Positions 22,854 to 24,197 of a DNA stretch of 24,197 nt are shown here, piece by piece. Both the position numbers and the translations under genes were made by a program. Within the stretch, counting starts at the first letter, position 1, and every line of letters begins with the position of its first letter. The stretch comes from Elstera sp043721315 (GTDB taxonomy: Bacteria > Pseudomonadota > Alphaproteobacteria > Elsterales > Elsteraceae): positions 1-24,197 of the forward strand of contig JAYSQZ010000047.1 in assembly GCA_043721315.1 (NCBI GenBank), read 5' to 3'. The notes under the pieces are model-generated. The model saw nothing but the letters and a program-made list of their open reading frames with translations, was not told the DNA's origin and searched no databases.

Positions 22854-24088
22854 GCGCGATGCGGCGGGCCGATGGCAGTCACCGCGTCGTCGTCACTGGC
22901 ATGGGGGCGATCCACGGCTTCGGCCACGGCGTTGCCGCGCTTTGGCAGGCGGTGGCGGCGGCAGAGTGTGCAATTACGCCCACGACCCTGTCGCGCGGCG
23001 AGCAGCAGATCACGGTTCCCGCCGCCCGCATTCCGGGCTACCGCGACCGCGATTATTTCACTGAGCTTCAGGTGGCCATGCTCGACCCGTTCGCGCAATA
23101 TGCGCTGCTGGCCGGGCGGGAAGCCGTGGCGGATGCTGGGCTAACGGGCGATACGGACGGCTGGCGGGATGCCGCCGTTCTCGTCGGCAATGGCGGCGGT
23201 GGGGAGTTAGCGCGGGAGGACGCCGGGGCCTATCTCTTCACGCGCGGCGGCACGCGGGTTCACCCGCTCACGGTTCCCCGCACGAACCATCAGGCCGTGG
23301 TCTCGCATCTTGCCGCCGATACGCAGGCGTTCGGTCCGGCGTATGTAATTTCGACCGGTTGCGCCTCCGGCACGCACGCGCTGGCGCAGGCAACGTGGAT
23401 GATCCGTCACGGGCTGGTCAACCGCGCGCTGTCTGGCGGTTGCGAGGCGAACGCGATTTTCTCCGTCGCGTGCGCCTTTACGGCAGTTCGCACGGTTGCC
23501 CGCGACACCAGCCGTCCTTTCTCTCAAGGACGGACGGGATTTTCCTTCGGTGAAGGGGCGGGTATTCTGGTGCTGGAAAGCCTGGAAGCCGCCCACGCGC
23601 GGGGCGCACGCATCCACGGCGAAATTCTCGGCGTTGGCATGAGCATCGACCCAGCGGATCAAGTTCACCCCAGCCACCTGGGGCCGACTCTCTGCTTAAC
23701 CCGCACCTTGAAAGACGCCGGGCGGGAGCCGGGCGACATCGCCTATGTCAACGGGCACGGCACGGGCACAGTGCTGAACGACTGCGTGGAAAGCGCCGCC
23801 GTGCGTGATTTCTTCGGCCCTCACGCTGGCCGCCTCGCCCTCTCCTCCAGCAAATCGCAGCTTGGTCATAGTTTCGGCGCGTCGGGGGCGCTGGAGGCGA
23901 TTATCTGCCTGAAGGCGCTGCGCCATCAAACCTTGCCGCCAACCGTGAACTGGCTCGGCCCAGACCCCGATTGCCCGCTAGATCCGGTGGCGAATAAAGC
24001 GCGCTCGGCCTCTCTCGAAACCGTGCTCACACAATCCTTCGGTTTTGGCGGCGTCAATGCCGCGCTAGCCTTGGGGTTGGGAGGGTAA
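22850..24088 (+). CDS. Beta-ketoacyl-ACP synthase (KAS II / FabF-NodE type)
   Basis: The product is 412 residues, the usual length. It condenses an acyl chain with malonyl-ACP. All catalytic landmarks are present: the active-site Cys171 in STGCASGTHAL, His303 in NGHGTGT, Lys335 and His340 in SSSKSQLGHSFGASG, and the C-terminal SFGFGGVNAAL. The N-terminus begins with the family's VVVTGMGAIHGFG. The enzyme is therefore probably active, not a chain-length factor. The start at 22850 overlaps the ACP stop, giving translational coupling and a matched ACP/KS pair. No acyltransferase, ketoreductase or dehydratase is nearby, so the pair would borrow these from fatty-acid synthesis. It is the last gene before the terminator. 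The acyl product and its destination are not revealed by the sequence. Confidence 0.95.
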   Translation: MSAMRRADGSHRVVVTGMGAIHGFGHGVAALWQAVAAAECAITPTTLSRGEQQITVPAARIPGYRDRDYFTELQVAMLDPFAQYALLAGREAVADAGLTGDTDGWRDAAVLVGNGGGGELAREDAGAYLFTRGGTRVHPLTVPRTNHQAVVSHLAADTQAFGPAYVISTGCASGTHALAQATWMIRHGLVNRALSGGCEANAIFSVACAFTAVRTVARDTSRPFSQGRTGFSFGEGAGILVLESLEAAHARGARIHGEILGVGMSIDPADQVHPSHLGPTLCLTRTLKDAGREPGDIAYVNGHGTGTVLNDCVESAAVRDFFGPHAGRLALSSSKSQLGHSFGASGALEAIICLKALRHQTLPPTVNWLGPDPDCPLDPVANKARSASLETVLTQSFGFGGVNAALALGLGG

Positions 24089-24100
24089 TGATTAAAGCAA

Positions 24101-24127
24101 AACCCCCCGCTTTTTGGGCGGGGGGTT
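24101..24127. terminator. Bidirectional intrinsic terminator closing the cluster
   Basis: AACCCCCCGC (24101-24110) pairs with GCGGGGGGTT (24118-24127) over a 7-base loop: a 10-bp, very GC-rich stem. On the plus strand it is followed by ATTTGT; on the minus strand by TTTTGCTTT. It lies 12 bp after the ketosynthase stop and 7 bp beyond the 3' end of the convergent tRNA, so it can serve both. Confidence 0.85.
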
Positions 24128-24134
24128 ATTTGTC

Positions 24135-24197
<63 letters not shown>

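Overview
The window looks like a chromosomal segment of a GC-rich alphaproteobacterium. The clearest taxonomic clue is a partial initiator tRNA (CAU anticodon) at the right edge. Its anticodon stem is TCAGG/CCTGA, the form I associate with alphaproteobacteria, where E. coli has three G-C pairs. Codon use is strongly G/C at third positions from about 2.7 kb onward. The first genes, and especially the region at about 100-260, are visibly more AT-rich.

Layout: a minus-strand gene starts at 75 and leaves the window on the left. An AT-rich divergent promoter region follows, with a 14-bp palindrome and a structured leader. From 328 to 24088 every gene lies on the plus strand: eleven genes in close order, ending at a strong hairpin terminator (24101-24127) that faces the initiator tRNA gene. 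Between genes 4 and 11 the gaps are at most about 45 bp and three pairs overlap, so these are very probably one transcription unit. Genes 1-4 are separated by short leaders, two of which carry a matching hairpin element.

The genes in order are: (1) a small protein with a C-terminal beta-rich domain; (2) and (3) two glycine-rich GGX-repeat proteins with CCSS motifs; (4) a tandem class-3-lipase-like protein in which both nucleophilic serines are replaced; (5) a protein fusing a gene-1-like domain to a glycine-rich domain; (6) a giant 3125-residue repetitive beta-rich protein with what I recognise as a DUF6603-type core; (7), (8) and (9) three proteins of conserved but functionally unknown type; (10) a protein of tandem Ig-like beta domains; (11) an acyl carrier protein translationally coupled to (12) a complete beta-ketoacyl synthase. 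Items 11 and 12 overlap by ATGA. Counting them separately gives twelve plus-strand coding sequences.

None of the plus-strand proteins has a recognisable Sec signal peptide or transmembrane anchor, and no secretion, regulatory or transposase gene lies in the window. My reading is a coherent, largely undescribed multi-protein system: a giant scaffold (6), accessory beta-rich and polyglycine parts (1-3, 5, 7-10), a lipase-fold protein with altered active sites (4), and a dedicated ACP/ketosynthase pair that could supply a special acyl chain. The molecular job of the assembly cannot be read from sequence alone. The lipid link (lipase fold plus ACP/KS) is the best functional lead.
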